Assembly: GCA_026686845.1 (NCBI GenBank)
Contig: JAIVEN010000013.1
Coordinates: forward strand, 8,204,001 to 8,268,000
Direction: 5' to 3'
From: Adenanthera pavonina
Taxonomy: Eukaryota > Streptophyta > Magnoliopsida > Fabales > Fabaceae
Length of the DNA stretch: 64,000 bases
Shown piece by piece: positions 46,811 to 60,472 of this stretch (the stretch's first letter is position 1; each line of letters begins with the position of its first letter). The notes beneath the pieces were generated by a model. The model saw only the letters and a list, made by a program, of their open reading frames with translations. It did no database searches and was not told the origin of the DNA. Position numbers and translations under genes: made by a program.

Positions 46811-49240
46811 GGTAAATGTTTAAACAACTACTAAACAAATGTTTATACTTTTTTTTTCAAAAAAATAAATGTTTATATCAAGGAAAGATAATTTGGTTAA
46901 AAAAAAATAGATGCTTTAAAAGCATCTTAACAGATGAAGTAAATAGAAATACGATCTTGTAAATAGAAGGAAGGTATCTGTAACAGAAATTTTAATCTGA
47001 AGGAAAATACATATAATTTTTAAAAATAGAATTAATATCTATATAATTAAGATAAAAAAAATGGTGCTCAATATATTTTACTCTTTTTTTTATTAAGAAT
47101 AAAAATGCAACTAATTTTTTAATTGAAAAAGTTTCACTTTTTATTTTCAAGTAAGAACTTTAAATTTAAATTACTATTTATAATTGCAATATGAAAATAA
47201 ATAAAATTCCGTCTAATTGGAACTATGAAGCCTTAAAATATTTAGTTATTTATTCCTTGCAAGTTTCCAGTAACTAGCCCTAGTTTTATTCCTTGCAAAT
47301 GAACAAGTTTCTCTTTAGGATATGGATCCCTCAGTTGCCAATCCCTTTGTTCCTCAATTACCTTTAAAATTTCACTCCTCCAACCAAAAAAAAAAAATTC
47401 CCCCTACCCCTCTCCTTCACAAAGTCCCCTTATCCTTCGTTCAACCAAGCACACCGCTAGTAGAGATGATATGGAATAAGGTATTAAAATTTTTTGAGAA
47501 TAAAATAAAACTTAAAAACAATTACTAAGAGGTCAAATTGAAACCAAAATAAGATTAAGAGATAAAAGCAAATACAACCATAAAAGAAAAGTCAAGGAAT
47601 AAAAGCATATTTTAGCCCAATAATTTATTTTCGTTTTAAATTTCTTTTAGAAGAATTAGTATTAACTTTTTAGGCGTTTACTATTATTATTCCGCAAAAG
47701 CTCAACAAAAAAGCTCTTTTATCAGCTGCCAAATTGATAAAATCAAGATGGAACAATTTGTGGGGATTTTGCCTCTTGTAATTCAGTATTAATTAAAACA
47801 ACGTAACAATTTTAGGCGTTTGCTCCATTTTCTAAGTTTATAACATACAATATCATTTTTTGAATTAAACATTATCTTTTAATAAATTAATATTAAAAAA
47901 TTTTGTGGAAATGTTTACTATTTATCACAAATTCTTAATCGAATGATTTTGTAATTTTTAAATTAAAAATTGATATTTTTATATTGTATAAGCAGTAAGT
48001 ATAAAGATTATTTAATATACCAACTCATGTTGGCAATGGTGGAGAGGGAGAAGGAGGAGATATGTTTACTAGTTGTTATAATTTGTCATCCATAAGACTT
48101 TATAATTTGTAAATTAAAAATTAAATTTTTATATTATATATGTAGTATGTATAAAGATTATTTAGTATATTAACTCAGGTTGTCATAATTAATGAAAGAA
48201 GAAAGATTTTGCAACACACAAACCACAACATAAATATTGTCACCACCATTAGATGAAAAAGATAGTGCAACAATATAACAGTTTTTATTCCAAGGCTACA
48301 ATGAAAATATGCTGAAAAAAACCTGAAAACGAACTACTTTTTTTTCTCGGCCACCGAAAACAAACTGCTTCTACATCGAATATCTATACAACAATATGTT
48401 CGATTTTCTGCAATAGAATTGTAGAACAGTGAGTAATCAGTTAGGCTTCTTCCACAATCACAATTATTGACTTCCAGTTATAGACTTGTTTTTGTGAAGA
48501 GTGTCAGACATATCAGTCATCAATTGGACAAAAGTGGATTAATATTATACTAGGGACTTTTTAAAATGTTTTCTTGATCTTGGTGGCCTTTAGAAATTGT
48601 CTGAACCATTAATGTTTTCTTACCCGAAATACCCTGTTTGACACAGTTATCAATATCGATATCTATTGACTTCGGCTTGCTCCAATGTACTCCTTCTTGC
48701 ATAACAATTACCGATTTTCTTCTACTCAAAGTTATTGAACTAATTTTAGAAAATAATTAAAATTTTAAATAAATTTAATGAAGTTAATTATTTTTAATTA
48801 TATTACTTAACATATGAAAATAGCGAAAAAGCCCTTATCAAATGGATTAGAGAGAGTATATTTTAGATGTATGCATACACATCATGCATGTAAGATCTAA
48901 GTTAAATAAAAAAAATAAAAAATCATTAATGAGTCACACGACTGTATCCAAAAATTTCATTTTTAATGCAGGTATACAAAATAAAAAATCCATAATAAAA
49001 TTTTTAAAATTAAATTTGCAAATTATTAAATATCAATATGTACCTATATCACTATATGAATGAACAGGGATATGACCCATGTCTCCGGAGGTCCACATAA
49101 CCCGTCATTGCCTTTAGGCAAAAGGATATCTCTTAAGCAACCGTAAAATTGCATTATTTCTGTTCATAAAAAAATATAAATAAATAAAAAGCACTATTTC
49201 TCATTTTAGATTTGCCATCAAGTCTATACATACAATGGAT
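46811..49240. other. AT-rich intergenic DNA
   Basis: A weak direct repeat (GTATAAAGATTATTTA(A/G)TATA) occurs at about 47998 and 48130. A possible decayed Stowaway MITE lies at 48688-48858 (TACTCCTTCTTGC...AGAGAGAGTA). The frame at 47322-47528 is not recognisable. Confidence 0.5.
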
Positions 49241-49249
49241 TATATCATC

Positions 49250-49442
49250 TTCTACTCTCCATAATTCTTCATGATAATTTTAGTGATCACTTGATTATTC
49301 TCATATTCAGTCAACATTAAAAATCTTGACGCTATATGTGGTTGAATTTATGAGTTATTTGCCATTGTGGACTAAATATTTGAAATGAAATCAATCACTA
49401 AAATCAAGCGCAGTTTTGAATGAAAACAGATAAGGTATATAA
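49250..49442 (+). repeat. Duplicated segment, copy 2, left half
   Basis: ATAATTTTAGTGATCACTTG (49272) and AAGGTATATAA (49432-49442) match 3114-3292. The segment is cut at 49442/49443 by the Helitron and resumes at 53096. Confidence 0.75.
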
Positions 49443-52400
49443 TCTTATCCTATCTTATATCTATAAAAGTAAAAAGTAACCACTCGATTCACTGTTCACC
49501 AAGACAAAACACTATCCATAGCACTGTTTCATTGGTCCTCCATGCGGGTTAGTAACTCCTGGTTAGCACTAGATGGAGTTTGTGCTTGGTTGGGTAACTT
49601 GTGGTTAGAATTTGATTTGGTTTGCAATTGAAACAAAAAGCTTTTGGTTCAATCAGATCTGAAATAGACTTTTGTCACATACCAGAGGCTTGTGTTGGAA
49701 GCCAAAAGTTCCTTTTGTGTGGATGAGATTTTAGCAAATGATCAATTGGCTTTTGTGACATATCGGAGGCTTCTCATTGAAGCTAGGTGTAGGTGATACT
49801 TGTCCTGTAAGCTAAGAGTGTCTTTTGTTTGCATGAATTTTCCAACAATTAGACTTCGACAAGAAGCCAGCAACTTGGCTTCCATTGGAATGGAAGCCAA
49901 CCATTTTTCTTGATTACTTTATAATCTCCCCTTTGGTTCTGCCACCTCCTTGCAAATGTCCTTGCAAATGAAGCCAACCCTTTATTTCCTTTTTCTTGAT
50001 TACTTTATAATCTTCTTCCCTTCAAGTTCTCCACCTCCTTCTGTTACAATTCTCTCTCTCTTGCTTGGTATCTTCCACTATTGTTTGCTTGGATTCACGC
50101 TATCTGTTTCAGTAAAGTGTTATGCAGAAACAAAGGGTATGTCAATGGTAAGGTTGTAGTAGTATCATAATTTGCTTGCTTCAACAATTTGGAGTATTTG
50201 TTAATGCAGGGCCACACATACATGTAGTTCAAGTGACCATAACAAGGTAGCCAAGTCCAGCTTGCTGCATGCAAAATTGTTCAATATCTTTGTATAATTC
50301 ATCATGCTCTACAACATTGTATAATAAGTAAGTTAGATTTGTATAATACATTATTATCATGCCAAATTGATAAGCAATCAAAACCAAAGCATGTAGTATC
50401 ATTAATAATTTGAACAGAACACCAAAGAAAGGGAAAAAAATGAAGCAACCTGCAGGAAGCATCCACGACCACGAACCTTGAAACATGGAGAAGGCATGGT
50501 TTGCTACGCGCTGTTGACAACAATATAATAGTATAAGATCAAGCGAAAATGTTTTTTTCCAATAATTTTCATAAGTCAGTATATCCATCATCAATAATCA
50601 ACATATCAATATATTAATAGATAATATGTAGATGATTATCATGCCAAATTGATAAGCAAGTAAAATCAGAGCATGGAGTATCATTAAGAACAAATTTGTA
50701 CACTGTAATATGTACATCTATAGAATGATTGTCAGGTTGATCATTTATAGTACAACATTCCATTTAATAATAGTATCATACCATAAACAGTTGCTTTTGA
50801 CAACAATTGAAACATTGTAATGGTGCTATCTTTAAATTAATAGAATCACAAGGTATATTCTATTAGGTGTCTATGTTTCCAATCCAAGTATAACTATACC
50901 TATTAAGGATAGAATTTATTCAATACATCAAGTTCTTTGCCACCGTAAAGCTTCCTACTGCAACTGTGCTCATAAAAGATGAAGAACTAACTTATCACAA
51001 AATCTATTTGATTTTCTTAAATATGAAATCAATTCATGTGTTGCCAGACCGTTTCAATTTAGACATTGTCTTAAACATAAACAAATGTTGATCTATTGAA
51101 TAGTTTTCCTATCAACAACAATAAAGACTTAATATGCTATACCATACATGTAATACCACTTGCTCAATTTCTGGCCAAGGGGCCTATTGCGTGTGGGATC
51201 CCAAATCATCATCCTCGTCGCTGAGGAGGCCGTCCAAGAAGAGCAGTTCGACAGGGTCTTCGTCAAAGCCAAAATACCCTTTTTTACTTTTTTTCCCGGT
51301 GACTCATACCTTTGTCAACCATCTTCACACACCACTATCGACAAACCTCCAACAACACCAAAGTGGTCGACAGGCAATGCCAACCTCCGACCTTCATTTA
51401 CAGATCTGCCATGAAAAATTACAGATCTGTTCATCATCTTCAGATATGCTCCTCTGTGTTCACAGATTTGTTCGTCATCCTCTGTGATCACAGCTAACGG
51501 CAACGGCACACTCCTATTCCTCTCCAGATCTAGTTTGCAGCTAATGGCGACAGTGCACCCTCTTCCTCTGGTGAAGATTACGGCTAGATCGAAGAAAAGA
51601 AGAAAGAGAAAGGACTAGACTGGTCGAAGAAGAAACGAGCAGATCTTGAATCCGATGATGATGGATATGAACGGAAGGTGAAGGGCATTTATGGCGTGCG
51701 TGTGTCTAACAGAGGAGGAGGGAGGATATGAGAGAGAGAGACTGTACCCACATCTCTGAAGAAGTCACGAGGCTGAAGACTAAAGGCAAAATAGAAAAAA
51801 AAAAAAAATCGAAGCCTTGTTACTGGAAAGAGGAGGGACTTTTTGTGTTGTGACTCAATAAAAATTATATTAGAATTTCATTTTTTTTTGGGCACTTTAC
51901 TATTCCCATTTTTATTTTTATTCTCATTTTCGTTTCTTTAGAATTGTTTCCATTTTACCAAATGGGCGAAAGAAGAAAAGGAGAAGAAACGTGTGGCAAA
52001 TGATTAAAAGAATTCCTTCAATAATATATATTATTTTGTAATATCATATTTATATATTATATGATTATATCAAATTAATTTTTTTTGCTGGAAAGATTAA
52101 TTCTGATTTTGAGAATCAAAAGGGATGATAAGTTTCTATAAAGATGCAAGGAGAGAGTTTCTACATTTTAATAATGTAAACTTAGTCACATTATTTATAA
52201 TGAAGTATTCAAATTATTGTAATTTTTATATTTTATCTCACTATACTAATGATTAATTTTATTTTTTAAAAATTAGTTCTTTAAGAGTCAAAAGGGATGA
52301 GAAGCTTCTATGAAAGTTCCAGTAGAGATTTTTTTGCATTTCAATAATGTAAAATAAGTTACATTATTCATATATTCAAATTATTATAAATTTTATATTT

Positions 52401-53095
52401 TATCTCAGCATACTAATGATTCAATTCCTTTTGGGGGGAACATAACTTCCTTAACATAAATTTTAAGTTTCAATCTTGTATATTTTGAATTTATTAATTT
52501 TATTTTTAAATATTAAATATATTTCTAAATTTCATTTCTACATGTCATTTTTGAAAATCATAAAACTTATTCATAGTAATTCGTACATGGAACTTTTTTA
52601 GTTACATAATAAACCACACCAATTGCTACTTGAATATTGAATACCATTATTAAAAAAAAAAGATCACAATCATTATCATTAACCATATTTTGCAAATAAA
52701 ATTTTTATATATCATAACTTGCAATACATTTTAGACTAAAAAATAAGTAGATTGTGAAATTGTATATTAATCAATAGAAGTAACAAGTATAAAGTAATCA
52801 ATAACTTACAATATATTTCAGAATAATAAATAAACTTCAGCTATCTATTAATCAATAAAAGAACATATTATCAGTAAAGGGCCCACCTTATTGAACCTAA
52901 TGACAATTTCAAACAAGAGTTGACTCTCATTTATTCCTTTTGCTTTATTTGTATGCAATTTTATATTGGGACAAAAAAAACTATTTGATGCAAATGAACA
53001 AACAAACAAAATGAAAGAAAATTTATTTAATTTTGGGGTAGTAAAATGGGATAACACAAAAAATCCTGCACATCATACGGGGTTAAAGCCTCTAG
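49443..53095 (+). mobile_element. 3.65 kb non-autonomous Helitron
   Basis: It starts TCTTATCCTATCTTATATC after an A and ends CTAG before a T, with a weak hairpin GGGG-ttaaa-GCCTC just before the end. The flanks join as one uninterrupted sequence at about 3290 (AAGGTATATAAT...AATTTGAAAG). No Rep/helicase is present. The interior has imperfect tandem units at 49660-49850 (CTTTTGTCACATACCAGAGG, CTTTTGTGACATATCGGAGG) and patches of coding-like composition at 50229-50594 (minus; EHDELYKDIEQFCMQQAG) and 51183-51268 (minus; GFDEDPVELLFLDGLL). These may be captured gene pieces, but I recognise none. Confidence 0.75.
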
Positions 53096-53300
53096 TATAA
53101 TATAAATTTGAAAGTAAATGAATTAGCAGATTCTGTTGCTGCCTAACCTGGGCCAACCTTGTTGGGCCTTACTTGTCAATAGGCCTAATACATGAACCTA
53201 AGTTAGGTTCACTTGGGCCAAAACTAGGTCTAAGATTTGGCCCATTAAGTCAGGCCTAGTATACCTATGGACAGTAAGGTGCAATCCCAACAGGGGATTT
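53096..53300 (+). repeat. Duplicated segment, copy 2, right half
   Basis: AATTTGAAAGTAAATGAATTAG, CAATAGGCCTAATACATG, CACTTGGGCCAAA and GGCCTAGTATACC match 3297-3470. Confidence 0.75.
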
Positions 53301-56300
53301 TGAGCAATTCTCAAATACAACGATGAGTTTCGTACAAGCAGTGCTATGCAAATAAACCCTGAAATAGTAGAAAGATAGTTGGATCTCATAGAAATGTTGT
53401 CCTAAATTCGATTATTAACTATGTGTATTAAAAAATTTTATTAAAAAAAAATAAAACTCACTTCAATAATCTTTAAGTATTAAAGGGACTAGTCTTCAAC
53501 TAGTTAGTTAAGAAATACCCTTAATATTTAAAAAAAAAAAAAACATAGAACAAGGCTCATATAAAGTGGAAAGAAAACAGGTTTCATATGGGGAGTGTTA
53601 GGATATAATGAGGCAGCTAATGGAGAGACATTATAGAGGGGGATGGAGATATCCCTGACTGGGATGAAGAAATTCACTGGCCGCTGCTAGAACCTTCAGG
53701 GGAGATTAAGGAGCTTATGAAAGGTAAATATCTTTGCAATTTTTGTATGAACAAGTAAAATTTTGAATATTGAGGCTATAGAAAGCGGATGGGAAAAAAA
53801 CAAAAAATTACATGTATATGAAGCATAACGTAAAAGGAATGTGTGGATTTTTAATAATTGAACTTCATTTTTAAATAAATAAATATTTGTATATGTTTTA
53901 GTTCCCTTAAAATTATAAGTAAACTTATGATAAGTTTCTGTAAATTTGATTAAAATTATGTCTAATTCATTACTTGGTTTAAAGGCGATACTTAATTCCG
54001 TTGACATTTCAATGTATACTGCAAAACTTCCCTCTAATCTCTTTTTTTTTAAATGTTGATTTTGTATCATATAAAATTAAAACCTTATTATAATGAAGAT
54101 AGTTACTCGTTTGTTGATACTTTGTCAATAGAAGTTATGACAGTTGTGTGTTAAAAAAAATGTTATGACAGTTGTATCGCCAAGAAGAAAGTTATTACTG
54201 TTTGAAATTTGAAAGCAAAAGAAAAATGGCATTTAAATGTTAAAATCCGTTATTGTTTAATAATTTTAATTATTTTTAAGATAAAAAGTATTACAAAATT
54301 TAAAAATGATATTAAATGTTAAGAAACTCATTATAATTATAATACTATGATGTTTGAAATATAAATCCCATATACTTAATGTTTAAAAACAATTATATGA
54401 GACCGATTGAGTAGGTTCAGGTGATTCAACATCTATTTCTTTTTATTAACGTCATGTGTTTAAATCTTGTATTTGTAAAAAAATATCATTGAATGAGCTT
54501 TATATTCACATGATTTGACCTAGTGCAACTAGAATTAGTTAGATTATATTTAAAAAAATTATAATAGAATTTTAATCTAAATATTTTAATATTTTAGTCC
54601 TTTTTTTTCTGGGAAAGTAGATTTTAGTCCTTAAATGTAAATTTTTCTGAAGTAAAAATTAGCTAGGAACAAAAACATTACTCTTATACTTTTTTTTTAC
54701 CAGAATTATTCTTACTCTTATACTTCGAACAACAATAAGCACTGTATCTTTTTTTTGGGGTACAATAGGGACTGTATTATTGATGATGTCAATATTAAAA
54801 TAGTACATTTGTTGGTTATAAGTTATTTTCTTAAAGAATCAATAATATGGTTATGTGTTAGGAAGAAGAGAATATGATTTTTCTAATTCTTTGTACTGCA
54901 CTTCCCCTTCATTTTAGATAAATTATTTAATTAAATTTGAACAGTTCAAATTTAATATTTTTTGTAAATAATATAAAATAAATTACAAAGAATGTTAAAA
55001 AAATAAAAAATAAATTTATATTGTTAAATTTTGATTTAAATCGTCCATAAATACAAAAGAGAGAGAATGAAAAACCTCACCTTATAAAATATTAACCTTT
55101 TCTTTCTTTTGCTAATATAAAATATTAAAACTGATAATTTTAATAACAAGTAGTGGGCCCAAGGTACTTTTGTTGACCTTATAAAATATGAAAACAGTTT
55201 ACACTCCGCGTTAGAGCCTCTTTGATTATCGGTTTTGCTGTAAAAATAGAGTTTTGATAAAATAAGTTTGTTAAAAATTATTATATTTAGATATTTTTTT
55301 TATAAAAATAAGTTTAATAAAAAATTTATTTAAATTATAATGGTTAAAAATATTTTTAGATGTATAATATAAAGTAAATTTGTTTCTTATTTTTTAAAAT
55401 TCATATTTTAAAAAAAATAATTTTTTTTATTTTTTAAAATTATAGTTTAACTCACTTTTTTTTTAATAATAATTTATATTTGATCAAATATATCTTTTTA
55501 AAAAATTATAATTAAAAATTATTATTTCTTTTTTAAAACATAATCTTTTGGAGTTAGCTAATTTCAGGAAAGGAAAAAAAAAAAAATTTCAAGTTACTAC
55601 TGAATGTTTCAGGCCGACAAAAAAACTCAAATCAGTAATGAAGAGTCAGCCAAATCAGTAAAAAACTCAAACGGAAGAGTCAAATCAAAGTATTCAAAAA
55701 CCAAGAGAAAAGTAAAAGGGCGAAAGCATTTCCTCTTTCACCATTTGACTATACCACCACCGTGGGCCTGAAATTTCAGTGCTCAAGTATAATTATTAAA
55801 GGGCATATTCTATTATAATTTATCGTCTTCATATTATTTTTTTATTTTTCTAACTGCAAAATCAGTTATTAAAACTTTATAATTAAATAATTTTAATGTT
55901 CCACTTTCAATAAATAACATGACCAATACATAGAACTTTTCTGGTAAGATAATTGATTTCAAATAGATTTTAAGTAATTTTAATTTTCAAAAATTTATTT
56001 TGATAATATCAAATTAATATTAAAATGTTTGCTAAAGCTTAAAAACTACTAATAATTAATACAATTTTTTCCAATTCAACTTCATTAAAAGTTTCAAGCG
56101 TTACATTATATTGAGAAGAAAAATTAATTAAATTATAAATAAAGACATTCCTCTTTGTTATGACAAATAATAATATAACCATAAATAAATTAATTTGGGT
56201 TCCTTAGCTGTAATTTGGGTGGTATGTTTTTGTAATTTTTTTACTCTCAAAAATATTTATCTGTAATTTTCCTTTACTCATTATATATTTGTTATAACAA

Positions 56301-56990
56301 ATAATAACATAAACATAAATAATTTTATTTGGGTGCCTTAGCCCTTAGGCAATCCTCAATATTGACTTGAGTCCGCACAACCATGCCACCAGTCTCTTTC
56401 GCGTTTTTTATGAGAATAAAGAACATATGGCAAAATGTTCAGTTAAGCTAAAAATAAAGAATATAGGAACAAGAAGTAAAGGGTCACACATCAAAGGCAC
56501 ACGCTGGTAAGCATTAGTTTATGGACAGAGGTAATTATTAAAATAAGTGATTCTTTATAATAGATTATAAGGATAAGTATTTATGTTAAAAGTGATTTCT
56601 ATTTGAATGTTTTTACCTCATAAATGATTTTGAAAAAAGAAATGTGTTTGAATTTTAGGAATTTAAGTGATTATTGAGTAGTTAATGAAAAGAAAAAATC
56701 AAATAAATAATTATGAAAGGATAAATAATTATCATAATAATTAGAAAAAAATTATTTATTAAAATAATTATTTAAATTATCATAAGTAATTATTTTAATT
56801 TAAAATATATTTAAAAATTGATAAAATAATCATTTTTTTTTTTACTCCATAAGTGTTTAAATAAAGAAGCCAAACATGCATCAAAATCAATGCCAATTGG
56901 CAGTGAAATGGATTCACGCCACCTAGAAGACCCAAGGTGGAGATTCTGTGGTCCATTCTCACGTCTTATTCCAACGCGCAGTGCATATAT
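53301..56990. other. AT-rich flank upstream of gene 3
   Basis: 54660-54870 and 56925-56945 are the parts shared with 31440-31835. The frame at 53696-54070 is not recognisable. No gene is seen. Confidence 0.5.
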
Positions 56991-56994
56991 AGTT

Positions 56995-57150
56995 GCATGC
57001 TTTCTTCCACTTTGTTGCTATCACCATGTATGTGTGTGTGTGTGTGTGTGATATCGATGGTACACCCTGTAAATATGTGGGGTTTGTCAAGTACTTTTAT
57101 TCCTTTATTGATTTCATTTGCTTACTTTCTTTTTGAAGTCGGTAAAGAAT
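56995..57150 (+). pseudogene. Fragment of the membrane-protein family (pseudogene 4) just upstream of gene 3
   Basis: GCATGCTTTCTTCCACTTTG matches the intron of gene 1 (about 17661), and after a TG repeat the phrase CACCCTGTAAATATGTGGGG, TACTTTTATTCCTTTATTGA, TTTGCTTACTTTCTTTTTGAAG follows the second-helix part of exon 2 (HPxNMW...LFLYCF) with frameshifts. Both ends of exon 2 are missing. Confidence 0.7.
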
Positions 57151-57546
57151 TCTCGTTTTAGCCACATCTCCACCCTTATGATTCAGAAATGAAGATAAGG
57201 CCGTATACGTATACGTACCACCAAGGAAGGGAAAAATGAAGATGTGGCTTTTAGTAGTTTTCGACAAGAATAAAGAATACATATAGTGAACTACCTTTGT
57301 CCAAATTCAGTCCACAAGAGAATATAGTTTACTCAAATGTGAATTGGAGGTGAAAAAGGGTTGGAAGGTAAGAATAGAAACCACACGTACGCCATCTCGA
57401 AGTCCCAAAGCTGTAGATTCTGTGAACTTTCCTCAAGTCTTATATCATCTTCCAACCTCCTGAGCATCCTCTGCATTCCCTCTTATCCCCTGCACCTCTC
57501 ACATTTTGTGCACAAGCATATATCCATCCTTTCCATCTACCTACTC

Positions 57547-59002
57547 ATGGCTGATTCAGTGAGGTTAGTATGCTTTCTCAATCTTAATTACTATATATAC
57601 TTTCTCTTTTTCCATTATCAGCTACACAGTGCATTGTTGCCCCTTCAATCCACTTTCAATGACTATATAGATAGATAGATAGTTAGTGAAGTTGTTCCCC
57701 GACATGTTCTGTGCTTTTTGAGATTCAAAGCAGAGTTGTCGTCATGGAGTCGACAAATCAATAGTATTAACTAGAAAAATTGGTTGAAGCAGTGAGGTCC
57801 AACTATTTTTGTAATATAAAACTCACGTGCTTTCTTCCACTTTCTATTTCTATATTTGGTAATATAGCTGTTCATGAAGTGTACTCTGTTTTTGAGATAC
57901 AAAGCAGAGGTGTGGTCGGTTAAGGTTCGACCGTAATTCCGTACATGGAGCCTCCCAACGCACTTTATGGTTTTGAGTTCAATGAAGGAGGCCTGTTTTT
58001 TTTTTTTTTTCCCCTTCTTCCTTTAAGAATGGTTAGAGAGGATTCACCACGACTGAAACCCCCAGCATATTAAGAGATAAAAGATAAGGAGTTTTCCCCC
58101 CATTTTTCCCAGCAAAAGATAAAGAGTTTGTTTGGAGTTAAATAAAAGAAGGAAAATGAAATATATATATATATATATATATCAGGTAAAGAAAAAAATG
58201 AAGGGTGAATTAGTTTTTTAATATTCAGAATTTTTTTTTGGTTCAAAATCTTTTTAATGGGGAGAGCTGAATATAAAGAAATTAAGGTCTAATTGAAAGC
58301 AGAAAATTAGGTTTAATTCTTAAATTTAGACTTTTGCTAATAATTAGACAAAAAATTATACATAATCAGCAATCAATTGTATGAGATGCAATCAAATAGA
58401 TATATGAGACTCCAAAATTTGATCAATTTTATGTGGAGAGACCCCATGGAATTGCGATGTGGGATATGTCTAACAAAAAGTTGTGAGGAAAAGTATATAA
58501 AGAGATTAGGATAATGGAGTGATTTGATGGTATAATAATGAAGTTTGATGATTGTTTGTGCAGCTCAAATCCCTGGCATGCTATCTTTGCATTTCTGATT
58601 CCAGCAATGGGGATGGTGGTTCAAATGCACTTTCCCAATTCGTCTCCTGTGGACAAGCATCCTGCAAATATATGGATTTTCATAGTTTGCTTATTCCTTT
58701 ATTGCTTTTCATTTGCATATTGTCTCAAGTGTCAAATTTCCACCCCAACTGATACCCTCTATTTCAAACTCTCTTCAAAGGTAGCCGTGGTCTCAGGCAG
58801 TATGGCAACTGCAGCACTCACATCAATGTTGGTTTCAGATTCCCTTTTACCATTATTCATCATTATCTGTTTGATGTTGCCACTCATATATTTTGCTTCC
58901 AACTTTGTAAGCCAAACTTGTAAGAATATACGATCATATGTACACAACATGTGGAAGGGAACTGAAGGTAACAATGCGCCAACAACCAACATAGAAGTTT
59001 AG
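57547..59002 (+). CDS. Gene 3: four-helix membrane protein of the same family (151 residues)
   Basis: Exons 57547-57563 and 58564-59002, GT...AG phase-2 intron of 1000 bases. The protein begins MADSVSSNPWHAIFAF, one Ser shorter than genes 1 and 2 because the second exon lacks one CAG triplet at the splice site. Hydrophobic segments are about 12-29, 42-60, 79-97 and 101-116. It is the most diverged of the three: VDKHPANIWIF for LEKHPPNMWVF, KLSSKVAVVSGSMATAALTSML, and NMWKGTEGNNAP at the tail. The first-exon leader (CATTTTGTGCACAAGC, CATCC...ATGGCTGAT) matches that of genes 1 and 2. A second family fragment lies 400 bases upstream. Gene 3's intron and 3' end are the closest match to pseudogene 1. 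Function is unknown to me. Confidence 0.8.
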
Positions 59003-59413
59003 ACTATTTTCAAGATGGGCAAGTTATTCTATGAAAAATCTTAGCTTTACATTGCTTTATTATGTGAGCTTGCTGCCTTACCTCTCTTTAATCGGGGGGC
59101 TCTCATTTTTATATTTGGAGATATACACTTGTATAAAGGATGATACTTTTATTTTGCCAGTTTTTTCTTATGATAGAAGGAATTTGGTGTTCATTTGAAA
59201 GCTAAGCACAGGGTGTATTTGTGTTCATATTTGCAATGATATTTTTTTGTTTAATCAAAAGTTGAGAAATAGTAAAAAAATTTGGGAAAATGACAGTTAA
59301 GACCGAGTAAGTAGAAAAATTCGGTTTAAGGACCTCAAAATTTTAAAATTCCCAAAAAAAAAAAACCAAGGTCCCTTGAGGAAAAAATTAATCTTTTTCA
59401 CTCGACAAAAATT
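59003..59413. other. 3' flank of gene 3
   Basis: 59003-59140 is the likely 3' UTR (TTAGCTTTACATTGC, GAGCTTGCTGCC shared with the family). Nothing else is supported. Confidence 0.55.
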
Positions 59414-59580
59414 TCCCACCCAATACTTCTGTTTTCATTAGTAACCTTTTAAGTTTTCAGTAGTCAAAATATTTTCATCCCAACCTTTCAGTTTTCAATA
59501 GTACACTTATTAATTTTCCAAAGTCAAAATATTTTTAACCCAGTTTTTCAATTTTTAGTAGTAAACATATCAGTTTTCTT
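59414..59580. repeat. Short tandem repeat, period about 60
   Basis: Nearly three units of the type CCCA(A/G)..TTTCAGTTTTCA.TAGTA...TTTTC..AGTCAAAATATTTT.A. Confidence 0.6.
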
Positions 59581-59619
59581 TATATATATATATGTATATA
59601 ATTTTGTTTTTGCATTATA

Positions 59620-60110
59620 TTTATCTTCCTTGCAATTATTGAGGATTTTGTGAATGATCACTATAAAATATAATCTATGGGTAAATTTAAAGAACTGATG
59701 TAAAGAGTAAATTTAAACTTAGAAAGATAAAAGTAAATAATTAGACAAGAGATAGATTTAGATATTTGTAGTGACTTATATTGTTGTTTGTGTGAAAGCG
59801 AATTCAACTCTAATTAAACATAACTAATTAATCAGGAGGTAGTTGGGATACCATAGAAATAACTCTTATACTTCTTGTGATTGAATCAATCTCACTCATT
59901 ATTATTGTTTGTTGTTTTCTTTAATTTTCTCTCAATTATTTTTATTGCTTTTGAATTAAAACTCATTGGAATGGTAATCATATAACCTGCCTTGGATACG
60001 ACTTTTAGAATACTTCGAGAACTTTTCTATATTGTAATTAACCTTGTATATATACTTGTAGGTGTTCACACATGGAACTAAGGCCATTGCCATGTGAGTA
60101 ATTAGTATCA
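59620..60110 (+). mobile_element. Possible end of an Athila-like LTR with decayed primer-binding site
   Basis: AATCATATAACCTGCCTTGGATACGACTT resembles the CCCTGTGG-TTCGAC text near the end of Athila-type LTRs, and AAGGCCATTGCCATGTGA at 60080-60097 resembles TGGCGCCGTTGCCGGGGA, the Asp-tRNA primer site of that group. No coding part or second LTR follows. Confidence 0.33.
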
Positions 60111-60472
60111 CCTCATTGAGCTAGCTAATTATCCTCTTATAAAGTAACATCTTGGTGTTATACATTGGTTATGTGCTTATTAAACTTTACACAAGTTTCT
60201 ATTGCACGGAATGTTACTAATTGCTGAGTAATTTATGTGGTAGAGAGAAGTCCTTTGAAAAATGTTTTGCATAGCATATCAACTTAATTGCTTTGATTTG
60301 ACAGAATGCATTACTGTTGGATCATTCTTTCAAAATAGAACTTGAGCACACATAAAGCCTTTATAATCATGAAGCAACCTCATATTTTCAAAAAACATTT
60401 AGGTTCTCTTTGGTACACAAGAATCAAAGCTGCAGAATGGGAATAGGAGACCATAGGAATAGGACTCCCAAG

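Noticed and set aside
47322..47528. 68-codon frame starting MDPSVANPFVP
   Set aside because: Short, with no recognised motif or context, in AT-rich DNA.
51134..51509. Four overlapping short frames on both strands
   Set aside because: Mutually overlapping with none recognisable; kept only as a possible captured fragment in the Helitron.
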